Positions 54,551 to 63,152 of a DNA stretch of 64,000 bases are shown here, piece after piece. The notes beneath the pieces are model-generated. The model ran no database searches, was not told the origin of the DNA, and worked only from the letters and a program-made list of their open reading frames with translations. The translations under genes were made by a program, and so were the position numbers. Within the stretch, counting starts at the first letter, position 1, and every line of letters begins with the position of its first letter. Origin of the DNA: Nocardia mexicana NBRC 108244. GTDB lineage: Bacteria > Actinomycetota > Actinomycetes > Mycobacteriales > Mycobacteriaceae. The DNA is taken from assembly GCF_001613165.1 (NCBI RefSeq), contig NZ_BDBV01000044.1:122681-186680 (forward strand), written 5' to 3'.

Positions 54551-55006
54551 TCAGGCGCTGGTCAGGGTGCCGATCGGCAATGTGCGGGCCCATTCGACCG
54601 CCTGGTCCCGGGGTCGGATCGGGGTGGAGGCGTCGTACCGGGCGTGCTCGCCGACCTGGGTGGCGCCGAGGCCCGCGAACTTCTCGGCGCAGATCTCCCC
54701 GCCGCGGTTGAAGGTGTCGTCGTAGACGCTGTCGCCGAGGCCGAATACCGCGAACCGCAGGCCGGTGAGATCGGGCAGGCGGTCGTCGAGCTGGGCGAAG
54801 AACGGCTCGGCGCCGGTGGGCAGGTCGCCCGAGCCGTAGGTGGAACAGACGACGATGTGGAAGTCCCGGATATCCAGATCGTCGGCATCGAAGTCGGACA
54901 TGTCGTAGATCGCGACATCGTGGCTCGCCGCCAGCACATCCGCGACGGCCTCGGCCGTTCGCTCCGCGGTCCCCATCTCCGTCCCGAACAGGATCACCAC
55001 CCGCAC
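54551..55006 (-). CDS. Iron-regulated flavodoxin-domain protein (MioC-like)
   Basis: A 151-residue FMN-binding protein. The phosphate loop is VILFGTEMGTAERTAEAVAD near the N-terminus. VCSTYGSGDLPTGAEPFFAQ and VFGLGDSVYDDTFNRGGEIC form the flavin-ring loops, as in MioC and the flavodoxin domain of sulfite reductase. It is a likely electron carrier that can stand in for ferredoxin. GTG 55006 has GGAGA five bases upstream. A near-consensus IdeR/DmdR box lies 32 bases before the start, so it is probably derepressed under iron starvation. Confidence 0.88.
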   Translation of the reverse strand: MRVVILFGTEMGTAERTAEAVADVLAASHDVAIYDMSDFDADDLDIRDFHIVVCSTYGSGDLPTGAEPFFAQLDDRLPDLTGLRFAVFGLGDSVYDDTFNRGGEICAEKFAGLGATQVGEHARYDASTPIRPRDQAVEWARTLPIGTLTSA

Positions 55007-55037
55007 GCTGTCTCCTCACATAGTCTCCACCTGAACA

Positions 55038-55056
55038 ATTGGTGAGCCTATCCTAA
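55038..55056 (-). promoter_or_regulatory. Iron box (IdeR/DmdR-type) of the flavodoxin gene
   Basis: On the minus strand TTAGGATAGGCTCACCAAT matches the iron box TTAGGTTAGGCTCACCTAA at 16 of 19 positions. It contains TAGGAT, which fits a -10 element, so bound repressor would block the promoter. Confidence 0.8.
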
Positions 55057-55488
55057 CTTGTACACTGGCTGGGGCGCCTCGAGCGGGACGTTCTCGGCGA
55101 TTCGGCACGTACGCGGTTACGGATGTGAAAATTGCGCGGGACCTGCGCCCTCGGTATTTGACGAACGAGCCCGACGGCCTCATCATTCGTTACAGCTCCC
55201 CGAACTCTCGGGGCCACGCACGTAACCGGCCGATGATCGCCCGGTGAAGCGAGTCGCTCACCGATTCCCGGTGCAGACGAACGCAGCAACATTCATGTGA
55301 CGCCTCCGCGCGTCCGAACACGAGTGAGGTGAGAGCACATGGGATTCCGGTACCGACTGTGGGCGGCATTCCCGAACAGTCTCGCCTCGCGCGGCTTCTT
55401 GTAACGCGCGCCCAGCATCCTTCAAGCCCTCCGCCGTCAGGCGGAGGGCATCAAGACGTGTACGCGGAGTACGAGGCAGGAGATGGTG
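55057..55488 (+). other. Gene-poor 432-bp region with a leader hairpin
   Basis: I find no convincing gene here. GCCCTCCGCC (55426-55435) and GGCGGAGGGC (55440-55449) form a perfect 10-bp hairpin with loop GTCA, about 40 bases before the Stealth gene. The right arm is followed by CATCAAGACG rather than a T tract, so it may be a leader structure or a weak terminator. The rest shows no clear promoter. Confidence 0.55.
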
Positions 55489-56940
55489 ATGGCGGAATTC
55501 GATGCGATGGGGACGACCGGGCGGGCCGGAGGCGCCGCGGTGGCGAATATGGCGGTGTCGACGGCGGTGGTCGACGATCTGCGGTACCTGCGGGGCGAAC
55601 TGATGGCCCTGGAGGTGTCGTTCCTCCTGGTGCGGGACTCCGATCATCGACTGGTGCTGGCGGTCGACTCCGCCTGCCGCGGCGTGCTGCGCCGGGTGCT
55701 GGGGGCGGCGATGGTGGCCGGTTTCCGCTGCAACGAGGTGCGGCACAACGTATTCCGGCTCGGCCGTGATCTGGATCCGGCACACCACGTCGACCTCGAG
55801 CTGTGGGAGTACCACGGCGACACCGTGGAATGCCCGCGGCCGAACGCCTTGACCCGCAACGTCTTCGATCTCGCCGATATCGAACCGGCGCGGGTGCTGC
55901 TGTTCGACACCAGCTGGCCGACGCTGGACGGCATGTTCGCGCCGCACTCCACCGATGTCGGATTCGATATCGACATCGTGTACTCCTGGGTCGACGGCTC
56001 CGATCCCGAATTCCGCGCTCGCCGTGCGGGAATGATGGCGCAGGTGATCGTCGGCGAGGGCGACGACGCCGACGCCCGCATCCGTCAGATCGACGAGCTG
56101 AGGTATGCGCTGCGCTCGGTGCACAAGAACGCGCCGTGGATCCGGCGCATTTTCATCGCCACCGATTCGCGGGTGCCCGACTGGCTCGCCGACGATCCGA
56201 AGGTGACGATCGTGCGCGCGGTGGATCACTTCCCCGATGCCAGTGGGCTGCCGGTCTTCAACTCCCACGCGGTGGAATGCCAGCTGCAGCACATCGAGGG
56301 CCTGTCGGAGCATTTCCTGTACTCCAACGACGACATGTTCTTCGCGCGCCCGGTGCGGCCGTCGATGTTCTTCACCCCGGCCGGGATCAGCCGGTTCATC
56401 GAGGCGGATACGCGCATCGGTCCGGGCCCGAATACCGAGCGGCGCAGCGGATTCGAGAATGCCGCGCGGGTGAACCGGCAGCTGCTGGCGCACCGGTTCG
56501 GCCCGGTCATCACCCGGCATCTGGAACATACGCCGGTCCCGTTGCGGCGCAGCGTATTACTGGAGATGGAGCGCGAATTCGGCGCCGAGTTCACCCGCAC
56601 CCGGCGCAGCCGATTTCGGGCGGCGACCGATATCTCGGTCACCAACTCGCTCTACCACTACTACGCGCTGCTGACGGGCCGCGCGGTGCCGCAGGAGACG
56701 GCGCGGGTGCGCTACGTCGACACCACCAGCCACACCGGTCTCGCCCTGCTGGACGGCCTGGCACAGCGCCGTCAGGTGGACTTCTTCTGCCTCAACGACG
56801 GCAGCTTCCCGGAGATCGGGGAGGCCGAGCGGGTGCGCACGGTCTCGGAATTCCTGCAGGGGTATTTCCCGGATCCCGCGCCGTGGGAACGCATCACCGA
56901 CGAGGATCCGCTGGCCGCCCTGGAGCCGGGCGCGGCGTAG
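55489..56940 (+). CDS. Stealth-family sugar-phosphate transferase
   Basis: A 483-residue protein of the Stealth family, hexose-1-phosphate transferases that build phosphate-linked surface glycans and are related to eukaryotic GlcNAc-1-phosphotransferase. All blocks are recognisable. CR1 is DIDIVYSWVDGSDPEF (about 160-175). CR2 runs from RQIDELRYALRSVHKNAPWI to FNSHAVECQLQHIEGLSEHF and YSNDDMFFARPV (about 200-295). CR3 contains NRQLLAHRFG, and CR4 contains FFCLNDGSFPEIGEAE. The N-terminal 150 residues form an extra domain (RYLRGELMALEVSFLLVRDS). ATG 55489 has AGGAG six to seven bases upstream; ATG 55483 is possible. A role in capsule or cell-wall polysaccharide synthesis is inferred from family. 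Confidence 0.88.
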   Translation: MAEFDAMGTTGRAGGAAVANMAVSTAVVDDLRYLRGELMALEVSFLLVRDSDHRLVLAVDSACRGVLRRVLGAAMVAGFRCNEVRHNVFRLGRDLDPAHHVDLELWEYHGDTVECPRPNALTRNVFDLADIEPARVLLFDTSWPTLDGMFAPHSTDVGFDIDIVYSWVDGSDPEFRARRAGMMAQVIVGEGDDADARIRQIDELRYALRSVHKNAPWIRRIFIATDSRVPDWLADDPKVTIVRAVDHFPDASGLPVFNSHAVECQLQHIEGLSEHFLYSNDDMFFARPVRPSMFFTPAGISRFIEADTRIGPGPNTERRSGFENAARVNRQLLAHRFGPVITRHLEHTPVPLRRSVLLEMEREFGAEFTRTRRSRFRAATDISVTNSLYHYYALLTGRAVPQETARVRYVDTTSHTGLALLDGLAQRRQVDFFCLNDGSFPEIGEAERVRTVSEFLQGYFPDPAPWERITDEDPLAALEPGAA

Positions 56941-56967
56941 CAACCGAGGCCCCACTCCGTCGGCGGA

Positions 56968-57921
56968 TCAGTAGACCGATTCGTCGTCGGATTCCGGGGC
57001 GGCTGCCCGTCGCTGCATGACCTGGGGAATGCGGGAGGCGGGCGGGATGACTATGCCCGCCTCGTCCAATCGCTCGGCGGCCTCCTCGGGGGTCGCCGGT
57101 TGGCCGACGGTCGGGCCGCGGTCGATCGGGACCACCGAATGCACCACCGTGTCCGGATAGACGTGCACGTAGTTGAAGCTCTGTGCGCCGTCGCGCCCGC
57201 GCTGGCCGCCCTCGGCGACGGCCAGATCCTGGCTGTAGCAGGCCGAGGTGGCCACGGACACCGGGATTCCGGCGAATGTCGCGGTGGTCGAATAGTGCAG
57301 GTGACCGGCCAGGATGCTGCGCACGTCGGTGCCGTCGAGGACGTCGGCCAGGCGGCGCTGATCGCGTAGCTCCACCGTCACCGCGAGATCCTGGATGCAC
57401 GGCACCGGCGGATGATGCATGGTCAGGATCGTCCCGAACGGCGCCGGCTCGGCCAATACCGAACGCAGCCAATCCAGTTGCGCCTCGGTCAGCTCGCCGT
57501 GGTGGTGCCCGGGCACGGTCGTGTCGAGCACCACGATCCGCAATCCGTCGAACATGTGCACCCGGTCGAACGGTTCGGCGGAGCCGTCCTCGTCGAGCAG
57601 ATGTTCGCGCAGCACGGCCCGATCGTCGTGGTTGCCGGTGACCCACACGATCGGCGCGCCCACCCGGTCGGCGAACGGCTCGACCAGCTTGCGCAGCTTG
57701 CCGTAGGCCAGCGGTTCGCCGTGATCGGTGAGGTCGCCGGTGAATACGATCGCGGTCGGCGCGATGCTGCTCGCCTCCGCCTGCGCGAGCAGCTGCCGCA
57801 GGCGATGCTCGGCGTCGACCGCGCCGTAGAGCCCGTCGTCACCGGCGATCAGGTGCGTGTCGCTGAAATGAAAGAGAACGTGGTCCGGCCGCGGGTACTC
57901 CGCGACTCTGCTGATGGGCAC
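56968..57921 (-). CDS. cpdA: 3',5'-cyclic-nucleotide phosphodiesterase CpdA (Rv0805 type)
   Basis: A class III metallophosphoesterase that hydrolyses cyclic nucleotides. The 317-residue protein has all dimetal motifs: HFSDTHLIAGDDGLYGAVDA, VFTGDLTDHGEP, VWVTGNHDDRAVL, MHHPPVP and AGHLHYSTTATFAGIPV. It resembles M. tuberculosis Rv0805 along its whole length, including a C-terminal tail that in Rv0805 contacts the cell envelope. GTG 57921 has GGGAGGA six bases upstream; an in-frame start at 58005 adds unrelated residues. It converges with the Stealth gene. Confidence 0.93.
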   Translation of the reverse strand: MPISRVAEYPRPDHVLFHFSDTHLIAGDDGLYGAVDAEHRLRQLLAQAEASSIAPTAIVFTGDLTDHGEPLAYGKLRKLVEPFADRVGAPIVWVTGNHDDRAVLREHLLDEDGSAEPFDRVHMFDGLRIVVLDTTVPGHHHGELTEAQLDWLRSVLAEPAPFGTILTMHHPPVPCIQDLAVTVELRDQRRLADVLDGTDVRSILAGHLHYSTTATFAGIPVSVATSACYSQDLAVAEGGQRGRDGAQSFNYVHVYPDTVVHSVVPIDRGPTVGQPATPEEAAERLDEAGIVIPPASRIPQVMQRRAAAPESDDESVY

Positions 57922-58042
57922 CGGATTCCTCCCGGCGGTAGCGCTTCGGCTTCGAATTTCCCGGTCGAGAATAGCGAAGCCGTTTCTCTCAAAGTGCCCA
58001 CGCACGATGACGGCATGCTTACGCGGAGATGAGAGTTCGGTG

Positions 58043-59446
58043 TCAGCTGGAGGTACCGAAGCTACCGGCCAGCACCCGCGGCTCGGCCCGCTCGCGCACG
58101 TCCAGCAGGGCGAAGTAGCGCCGCAGCATCAGCACCGCGGTTGCGGCCAGGCCCGCCGTCAGCCCCCACCACACGCCCGCGGCACCCAGCCCGGCGGGGT
58201 AGGCGAGCAGCAGCGCTGTGGGCAATCCCACAGCCCAGTAGCCGACGAGCGACAGCCGGAAGCCCGCGCGGGTGTCCTTGAGACCGCGCAGCAGCCCGTT
58301 GCCGATGTTCTGTGCCGCGTCGAAGAACTGCAGCACGATCGCGATCAGCAGCAGGGTGTGCGCGATCTCGACGGTATCGCCGTCGCGGCTGGTGAGGAAC
58401 GGCCGCAGCACCGCGTCCGGCGCCGCGACGTACAGCACGCCGACCACGGCCGCGACCACCGCGGCCTGCTTCAGCGCCAGCCAGGCCAGCCCGTGCGCCC
58501 GATGGTGCTCGTCGCGGGCCACGGCCTTGCTGACCAGGATGGACACGCCGTGCGAGAGCCCGATCGCGACCTGGAACACGATGTACACCAGCTGATAGAC
58601 GATGTTGTGCGCGGCCAGGGCGGCCGGGCCGATGGTGCCCATCACCAGCGCGAGCACGGAGAACATCCCGGCCTCGGAACCGTAGGTGAGCGCGATCGGG
58701 GTGCCCAGCCGCAGTTCGGCGGCGATGGTGCGCCACTGCACCGGCCACATCCGGACCGGCAGTGTCGCCCCGAGCCGGGCGTCGCGGCGCACCATCGCCC
58801 AGAACACGCCGAAGGTGATCAGGAAGACCAGTGAGGTGGCGATGCCGATGCCGGTCAGGCCCATCGCCGGAAGGCCCGCCCAGCCGTGCATGAAGGTCAG
58901 CGCGAGAACGAGGTTCAGCCCCACCGAGCCGAGCGTCACCAGCAGCATGGCCTGCGGTTGCTGCATGCCGACGGTGTACTGGCGGATCACCTGGAACCAC
59001 AGGCACGGCAGCAGTCCGGGCGCCAGCGCCACCATCATCGGCCGCGCGGCGTCGAGCACCGCGACATCCTGCCCGAGCCACTGCAGCGCCCAGCCCAGGA
59101 CGACGAGAACCAGCCCGCCGGCCAGGCCCGCGGCCGTGGCGATCAGGAAGCTGGACCGGACCACCTCGCGGATCTCGCCGTCGGCGTTCTGGTTGCGCTT
59201 CTCGGCGCGGCCCGCCACCGTGGCGACCTGGTTGCCGGTGGCGGTGATCAGGCCGACGCACATGGTGCGAATCTGGTTGAACAGCGTGATCGCGAGGCCG
59301 CCCGCGGCGACCTGGGTGATGCCGAGCGAACCCATCAGCGCGATATTCGTGGTCGACACCGCGACCTGCGCCAGCTGCGTCAGCGCGATCGGCGTGGCCA
59401 GCGTGGTGAGGCTGCGCCAGTCGGAAGGGGTCGATGCGCGAGTCAC
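58043..59446 (-). CDS. MATE-family efflux transporter
   Basis: A 467-residue membrane protein with about 12 hydrophobic segments in two similar halves, typical of MATE drug/sodium or proton antiporters: PIALTQLAQVAVSTTNIALM, then LRLGTPIALTYGSEAGMFSV opening the second half. It is the last gene of a run with diaminopropionate-type biosynthetic genes. Two iron-box-like palindromes lie 33-75 bases upstream, so it probably has its own iron-responsive promoter and exports the product of the cluster. GTG 59446 is the start, with AGGAGG about 11 bases before it. Confidence 0.88.
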   Translation of the reverse strand: MTRASTPSDWRSLTTLATPIALTQLAQVAVSTTNIALMGSLGITQVAAGGLAITLFNQIRTMCVGLITATGNQVATVAGRAEKRNQNADGEIREVVRSSFLIATAAGLAGGLVLVVLGWALQWLGQDVAVLDAARPMMVALAPGLLPCLWFQVIRQYTVGMQQPQAMLLVTLGSVGLNLVLALTFMHGWAGLPAMGLTGIGIATSLVFLITFGVFWAMVRRDARLGATLPVRMWPVQWRTIAAELRLGTPIALTYGSEAGMFSVLALVMGTIGPAALAAHNIVYQLVYIVFQVAIGLSHGVSILVSKAVARDEHHRAHGLAWLALKQAAVVAAVVGVLYVAAPDAVLRPFLTSRDGDTVEIAHTLLLIAIVLQFFDAAQNIGNGLLRGLKDTRAGFRLSLVGYWAVGLPTALLLAYPAGLGAAGVWWGLTAGLAATAVLMLRRYFALLDVRERAEPRVLAGSFGTSS

Positions 59447-59478
59447 GTCGGCACTCCCTCCTGGCGAATGATCGCCTT

Positions 59479-59521
59479 CTTACTTAGGTTCACCTTACTT
59501 CTCTTGATCAGGTATACCTTA
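59479..59521 (-). promoter_or_regulatory. Two iron-box-like palindromes before the MATE gene
   Basis: CTTACTTAGGTTCACCTTA (59479-59497) matches the iron box TTAGGTTAGGCTCACCTAA at 13 of 19 positions; CTTGATCAGGTATACCTTA (59503-59521) matches at 11. Both contain AGGT-NN-ACCTTACTT, 24 bases apart centre to centre, and each carries TAAGGT (-10-like) on the minus strand. Confidence 0.55.
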
Positions 59522-59564
59522 CTTCCCCGTCCGGGGAAGTTCCGTGCAGCCGCGCCCGTCCGCA

Positions 59565-60593
59565 TCACCGCACGCCCACCAGATCTCGTCGCGCGGGGGA
59601 GTAGCGGTCGAGCAGCTCCAGCATGTCCTTCTCGGTGGATTCGTCCAGCAGGTCGCGGTCGTTCATCCAGTCCTCGTCGAAGACGGTGTCCAAATACTTT
59701 TCGCCGCCGTCGCACACGATCGTTACGACGGTGGAGCCCGGCGGGAACTGTTCGAGCCGGGTCAGCCCGGCGTGCACCGAGCCGCCCGCCGAGCCACCGA
59801 TCAGCAAACCCAACTTCTTCGCCACCGCGCGGGCCGCGGCGAATGCTTCCACATCCGACACCTTGACGCCCTCGTCGAGCAGCGAATAGTCCACGGCCGT
59901 GCCGACGGTGGCGCCGGGCGGCGTGCCGGTCCCGGACTGCCAGTACGGCCCGCCCGGACCGCCGAAGGCGATCGAGCCGACCGGTTCCACGCCGATCACC
60001 TGCGGGCGGCAGCCCAGTTCGCGCAGCCGCCGGGCGGTGCCGAACAGCGAGCCGCCGGTGCCCACCGCCGACAGCAGGATGTCGACCCGGCCCAGGTCGG
60101 ACAGCAGTTCCTCGGCGACGGCGTAATAGCCGAGCGCGTTCGCGTCGTTGTTGTGCTGCTCGGTGAAATAGGCGTCGGGGCGGGCAGCGGCCATCGCCTC
60201 GGCCAGGTCCTCCCGCGCCGAGGTGGCCAGACTGTCGTCGCCGTCGTCGGCGACGAATACGAGTTCGGCTCCCATGGCTTGCATCGCGCGCAGCTTGTCC
60301 TTGCAGGCGTGGTGGTCGACGACCGCAGTGAAGCGGTACCCGCGTTCCGCCGCCACTACCGCCAGTCCCAGTCCGGTGTTGCCGGATGTCGACTCGATGA
60401 TATGCCCGCCATCGCTCAGCAAACCGCGACGCTCCGCATCGAGCACCATTTCCCGGGCCATGCGGATCTTGGCGGCGCCGGTCGGGTTGAACTGCTCGAG
60501 CTTGAGCAGCAGCCGCGTGCCGGTATCGGTGGTCGCGAGCTCGAACAGCGGGGTGTTGCCGATCAGGTCGGTCACGCGCGTGACGAGCGCCAT
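59565..60593 (-). CDS. SbnA-like PLP-dependent synthase (2,3-diaminopropionate pathway)
   Basis: A 342-residue fold-type II PLP enzyme of the cysteine-synthase superfamily. It has LIGNTPLFELA, the Schiff-base lysine K42 in EQFNPTGAAKIRMA, the phosphate loop STSGNTG and SAVGTGGSLFGTARRL. SbnA condenses O-phospho-L-serine with glutamate to the precursor of L-2,3-diaminopropionate. I prefer SbnA over CysK because of the AAKIRMA context, the divergent C-terminus (YLDTVFDEDWMNDRDLLDES) and the SbnB-like gene in the same run. It is 51 bases after the decarboxylase and 118 before MATE. Confidence 0.8.
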   Translation of the reverse strand: MALVTRVTDLIGNTPLFELATTDTGTRLLLKLEQFNPTGAAKIRMAREMVLDAERRGLLSDGGHIIESTSGNTGLGLAVVAAERGYRFTAVVDHHACKDKLRAMQAMGAELVFVADDGDDSLATSAREDLAEAMAAARPDAYFTEQHNNDANALGYYAVAEELLSDLGRVDILLSAVGTGGSLFGTARRLRELGCRPQVIGVEPVGSIAFGGPGGPYWQSGTGTPPGATVGTAVDYSLLDEGVKVSDVEAFAAARAVAKKLGLLIGGSAGGSVHAGLTRLEQFPPGSTVVTIVCDGGEKYLDTVFDEDWMNDRDLLDESTEKDMLELLDRYSPARRDLVGVR

Positions 60594-60644
60594 GCAGGTC
60601 TCCTCGGACTGGGATGAAATGTGTGCGGGTGTGGTGTGGGTCGG

Positions 60645-62144
60645 CTATCCGGCGTCGAGCGTCCAGCGCAACCGGCCGCCGGGTGCCTCGTGCAGCACCA
60701 CCTTCGGCGGGATCGGCAACTCGTGGAACGCCGACTCGTTGGAATCCATCTGATAACCGGCGGTATTCGGGTAGACGAGAAGGTCGCCGGATGCGGCGGG
60801 CCGTGGCAGCGGGATGCGCCGCCAGCTGAGCATGTCGGATTCGAGGCAGGTGGCCGCGCCGACGCTCGCGGGGGTGACGGCGCCGGGGCGGGTGGGCCAC
60901 AGCACCGGATCGGGCAGGTATTCGCTGTCGAACCACTGCTCGGACAGGCTCAGGCTGGTGCCGTCGACGGTGAGCAGTTGATACGGGTGTCCGTGTGCGG
61001 TGCGGGTTTTCGCGCCCTGCACGCGGAAGACGGTGGATCCGGCGCGGTCCAGCAGCGCGCGCCCCGGCTCGATGGCCAGGCGGATCGCGTTGTCGCGCAG
61101 GTGTTTCGCCAGGTCTCGGTGGTCGAGTACGGCGGCCAGCGCGGCCGGACCGGCGACCGCGCTGTGGTACGGGTAGTAGGAGTCGAAGCTCTTGCCGGAG
61201 TGGAATCGCCGGGAGGTCACGGTTTCGGTGAAATCGGCCCAGTGCTCCCCGGATACGTAGTCGACCGCGAAGCCACCGCCGATCGAGATGGTGGTCGCCG
61301 GATGGCCCAGGGCGCGCGCCTCGCGGCAGCGGTCGACCAGTGTGGCCGCCAGCTCGGCCCGGGGGACCGGATCGTAGCCGGAGAGGTGGAAGCTGAACCC
61401 CTCGATGCGCACCGGCCCGAGATCGGTACGGGTCAGGGCGATGTCGAGTTCGTCGCGAGTCATGCCGAACCGGCTGGCGGATCCTTCGGGGAGCACCCGG
61501 AGCAGCGCTCGGACCGGAATATCCAGGGCGACAAGGCGATCCAGCTCCGCGTGCTCGTCGACGGCGATCGTGGCGCCGTGCCGCGCCGCCAGCCACAGCA
61601 GTTCGCCGGACTTCGCCGGGCCGGTAACCATCAGGTCCTCGCCCCGAATACCGTGCGCCAGAGCCGAACTCAGCTCACCGATACTCGCGACATCCACCCC
61701 GGCCCCGTGCTCCGCGCAGGCGCGCACCACGCACGCGGCCTTGTTCGCCTTCTTGCCGTAGTAGATCGCGCCGTCGACCCCGGCGCTCTCGAACACCCGC
61801 CGGAACTCGTCGACATTGCGCCCGACCCGTGCCGGGTACATGACATGGAACGGCCCGCTGACGGCAAACGCGATGTCCGCCAACAGGTCCGGATGGGCCA
61901 GCAGCCGACGCTCCCACTCGTCGCTGTGCGCCGGAAGTGCGGCGGCTGTAATGGCACCGGACTCGGCCGCATCCGCCGATCGGGTACTGCCTTCCGGTGT
62001 GGCGCCGCTGGGCCGCCAGCCCCTGTCCTGCTGTGCGCCGTCCGTCAGACCGTGGTGATGTGCGTCCTCCGCCTCCCCGGTCTCGTCTGCCGCCTTGTGC
62101 CGCCCGGCCGTATTCGACTGCGCCGCACCGGTGCTCAGTCCCAT
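60645..62144 (-). CDS. Fold-III PLP decarboxylase, SbnH/LysA-like
   Basis: A 499-residue alanine-racemase-fold decarboxylase of the Orn/DAP/Arg decarboxylase 2 family. The PLP lysine is in IYYGKKANKAACVV (about K132). GVDVASIGELSSALAHGI, SIGGGFAVDYVSG, IEPGRALLDRAG and CLESDMLSW follow. Relatives include diaminopimelate decarboxylase and SbnH, which decarboxylates a citryl-diaminopropionate intermediate of staphyloferrin B. The first 70 residues are a low-complexity, His/Ala/Ser-rich extension without parallel in LysA. The start overlaps the SbnB-like stop by ten bases. The substrate is not proven; lysine synthesis is unlikely given the context. Confidence 0.8.
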   Translation of the reverse strand: MGLSTGAAQSNTAGRHKAADETGEAEDAHHHGLTDGAQQDRGWRPSGATPEGSTRSADAAESGAITAAALPAHSDEWERRLLAHPDLLADIAFAVSGPFHVMYPARVGRNVDEFRRVFESAGVDGAIYYGKKANKAACVVRACAEHGAGVDVASIGELSSALAHGIRGEDLMVTGPAKSGELLWLAARHGATIAVDEHAELDRLVALDIPVRALLRVLPEGSASRFGMTRDELDIALTRTDLGPVRIEGFSFHLSGYDPVPRAELAATLVDRCREARALGHPATTISIGGGFAVDYVSGEHWADFTETVTSRRFHSGKSFDSYYPYHSAVAGPAALAAVLDHRDLAKHLRDNAIRLAIEPGRALLDRAGSTVFRVQGAKTRTAHGHPYQLLTVDGTSLSLSEQWFDSEYLPDPVLWPTRPGAVTPASVGAATCLESDMLSWRRIPLPRPAASGDLLVYPNTAGYQMDSNESAFHELPIPPKVVLHEAPGGRLRWTLDAG

Positions 62145-63124
62145 ATTGGCACCTCCGTGCCCCTCCCGCCGGCGATGGCGCGTTCGGCGAGTGCGTGGGC
62201 GACCGCGATATCGGTGAGGACCAGGCCGCTGTTGTAGACGAAGACGCGCTGGTCGTCTCGCGTGCGACCGGCGGTGCGTCGGCCCAGGATCTGCGGCAGC
62301 TCGGCGTCGACCGCGCGCAGTTTGCCGTCCGGACCGGCCATATCGGTGCCGGTGAGCGACATCTGCTCGGCGTTGGTCGCGACCACCCGGTCGGCGTCGG
62401 TCAGCGTCGACGGGGCCAGGCCGTAGCCGACCAGGACCGCCACGGCGCCCGGCGCGAGGTCGTCGGACTCGATGGCGACCTTGGTGCCGGGGCCCGCGGT
62501 CGCCAGCACCACGTCGGCCTCGCGCGCGGCCGCGTACGGATCCGACACCGTCTCGAGCTCGGTGTGCGGGTGGTGGACGGCCAACTGCTCGTGCACCGCC
62601 TTCAGGCCGTCGGGGTGGGTGCCGTACAGCATCAGCCGGTTCAGTTGCGGATTGGCGGCGAGCAGGTGCGGCAGCGCATTCCGGCCCTGCGTGCCGGTGC
62701 CGATCAGCAGCACGCTGCGCGCGTCGGCGCGGATCGTCTCCCGCACCAGCAGCGCCGAGACCGCCGGGGTGCGCAGCGCGCCGACGCGGGCGCAGTCCAT
62801 CATCGCGATGGGCAGGCCGGTGGCGTCGTCGTACAGGGTGATCGTCGTGTAGTAGCGCTTGGTGCTGCGGTCGTGGCTGGGATCGAACTTGTAGGACGTC
62901 TTCATCGCCACCACCCGGCGGCGGCCGTCGCGGCCGAGCATGGCGTAGGCCACCGACCAGCCGTCGGGATGGGCGACGCTGAGTTTGCGCGGATTATCCG
63001 AATCACCCGATGCCAGAGCCAGATACGCCTCCTCGACAGCGCGCACCACGTCTACCGGTGTGATCGGAACGTCGGCGAGATCGCTGCGGCTGAGTACGCG
63101 CAGCGGTATCGGTCGGGTAGTCAC
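62135..63124 (-). CDS. SbnB-like ornithine cyclodeaminase-family dehydrogenase
   Basis: A 329-residue protein of the ornithine cyclodeaminase/mu-crystallin family. It has VVRAVEEAYLALASGDSDNP, MKTSYKFDPSHDRSTKRYYT, the NAD loop LLIGTGTQGRNALPHLLA, and DVVLATAGPGTKVAIESDDL. SbnB oxidatively cleaves the SbnA product into L-2,3-diaminopropionate and 2-oxoglutarate. VioK of viomycin synthesis is another relative. GTG 63124 has GAGGA about six bases upstream. Its 3' end overlaps the decarboxylase; the oxygenase gene ends 28 bases upstream. Confidence 0.82.
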   Translation of the reverse strand: MTTRPIPLRVLSRSDLADVPITPVDVVRAVEEAYLALASGDSDNPRKLSVAHPDGWSVAYAMLGRDGRRRVVAMKTSYKFDPSHDRSTKRYYTTITLYDDATGLPIAMMDCARVGALRTPAVSALLVRETIRADARSVLLIGTGTQGRNALPHLLAANPQLNRLMLYGTHPDGLKAVHEQLAVHHPHTELETVSDPYAAAREADVVLATAGPGTKVAIESDDLAPGAVAVLVGYGLAPSTLTDADRVVATNAEQMSLTGTDMAGPDGKLRAVDAELPQILGRRTAGRTRDDQRVFVYNSGLVLTDIAVAHALAERAIAGGRGTEVPIWD

Positions 63125-63152
63125 TGGCTTCCTCGGTTCATCGGGGGTGGGT

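Noticed and set aside
59565..60593. Annotation as housekeeping cysteine synthase CysK
   Set aside because: The lysine context, divergent C-terminus and linkage with an SbnB-like gene and a decarboxylase favour the SbnA group, though enzymatic proof is absent.
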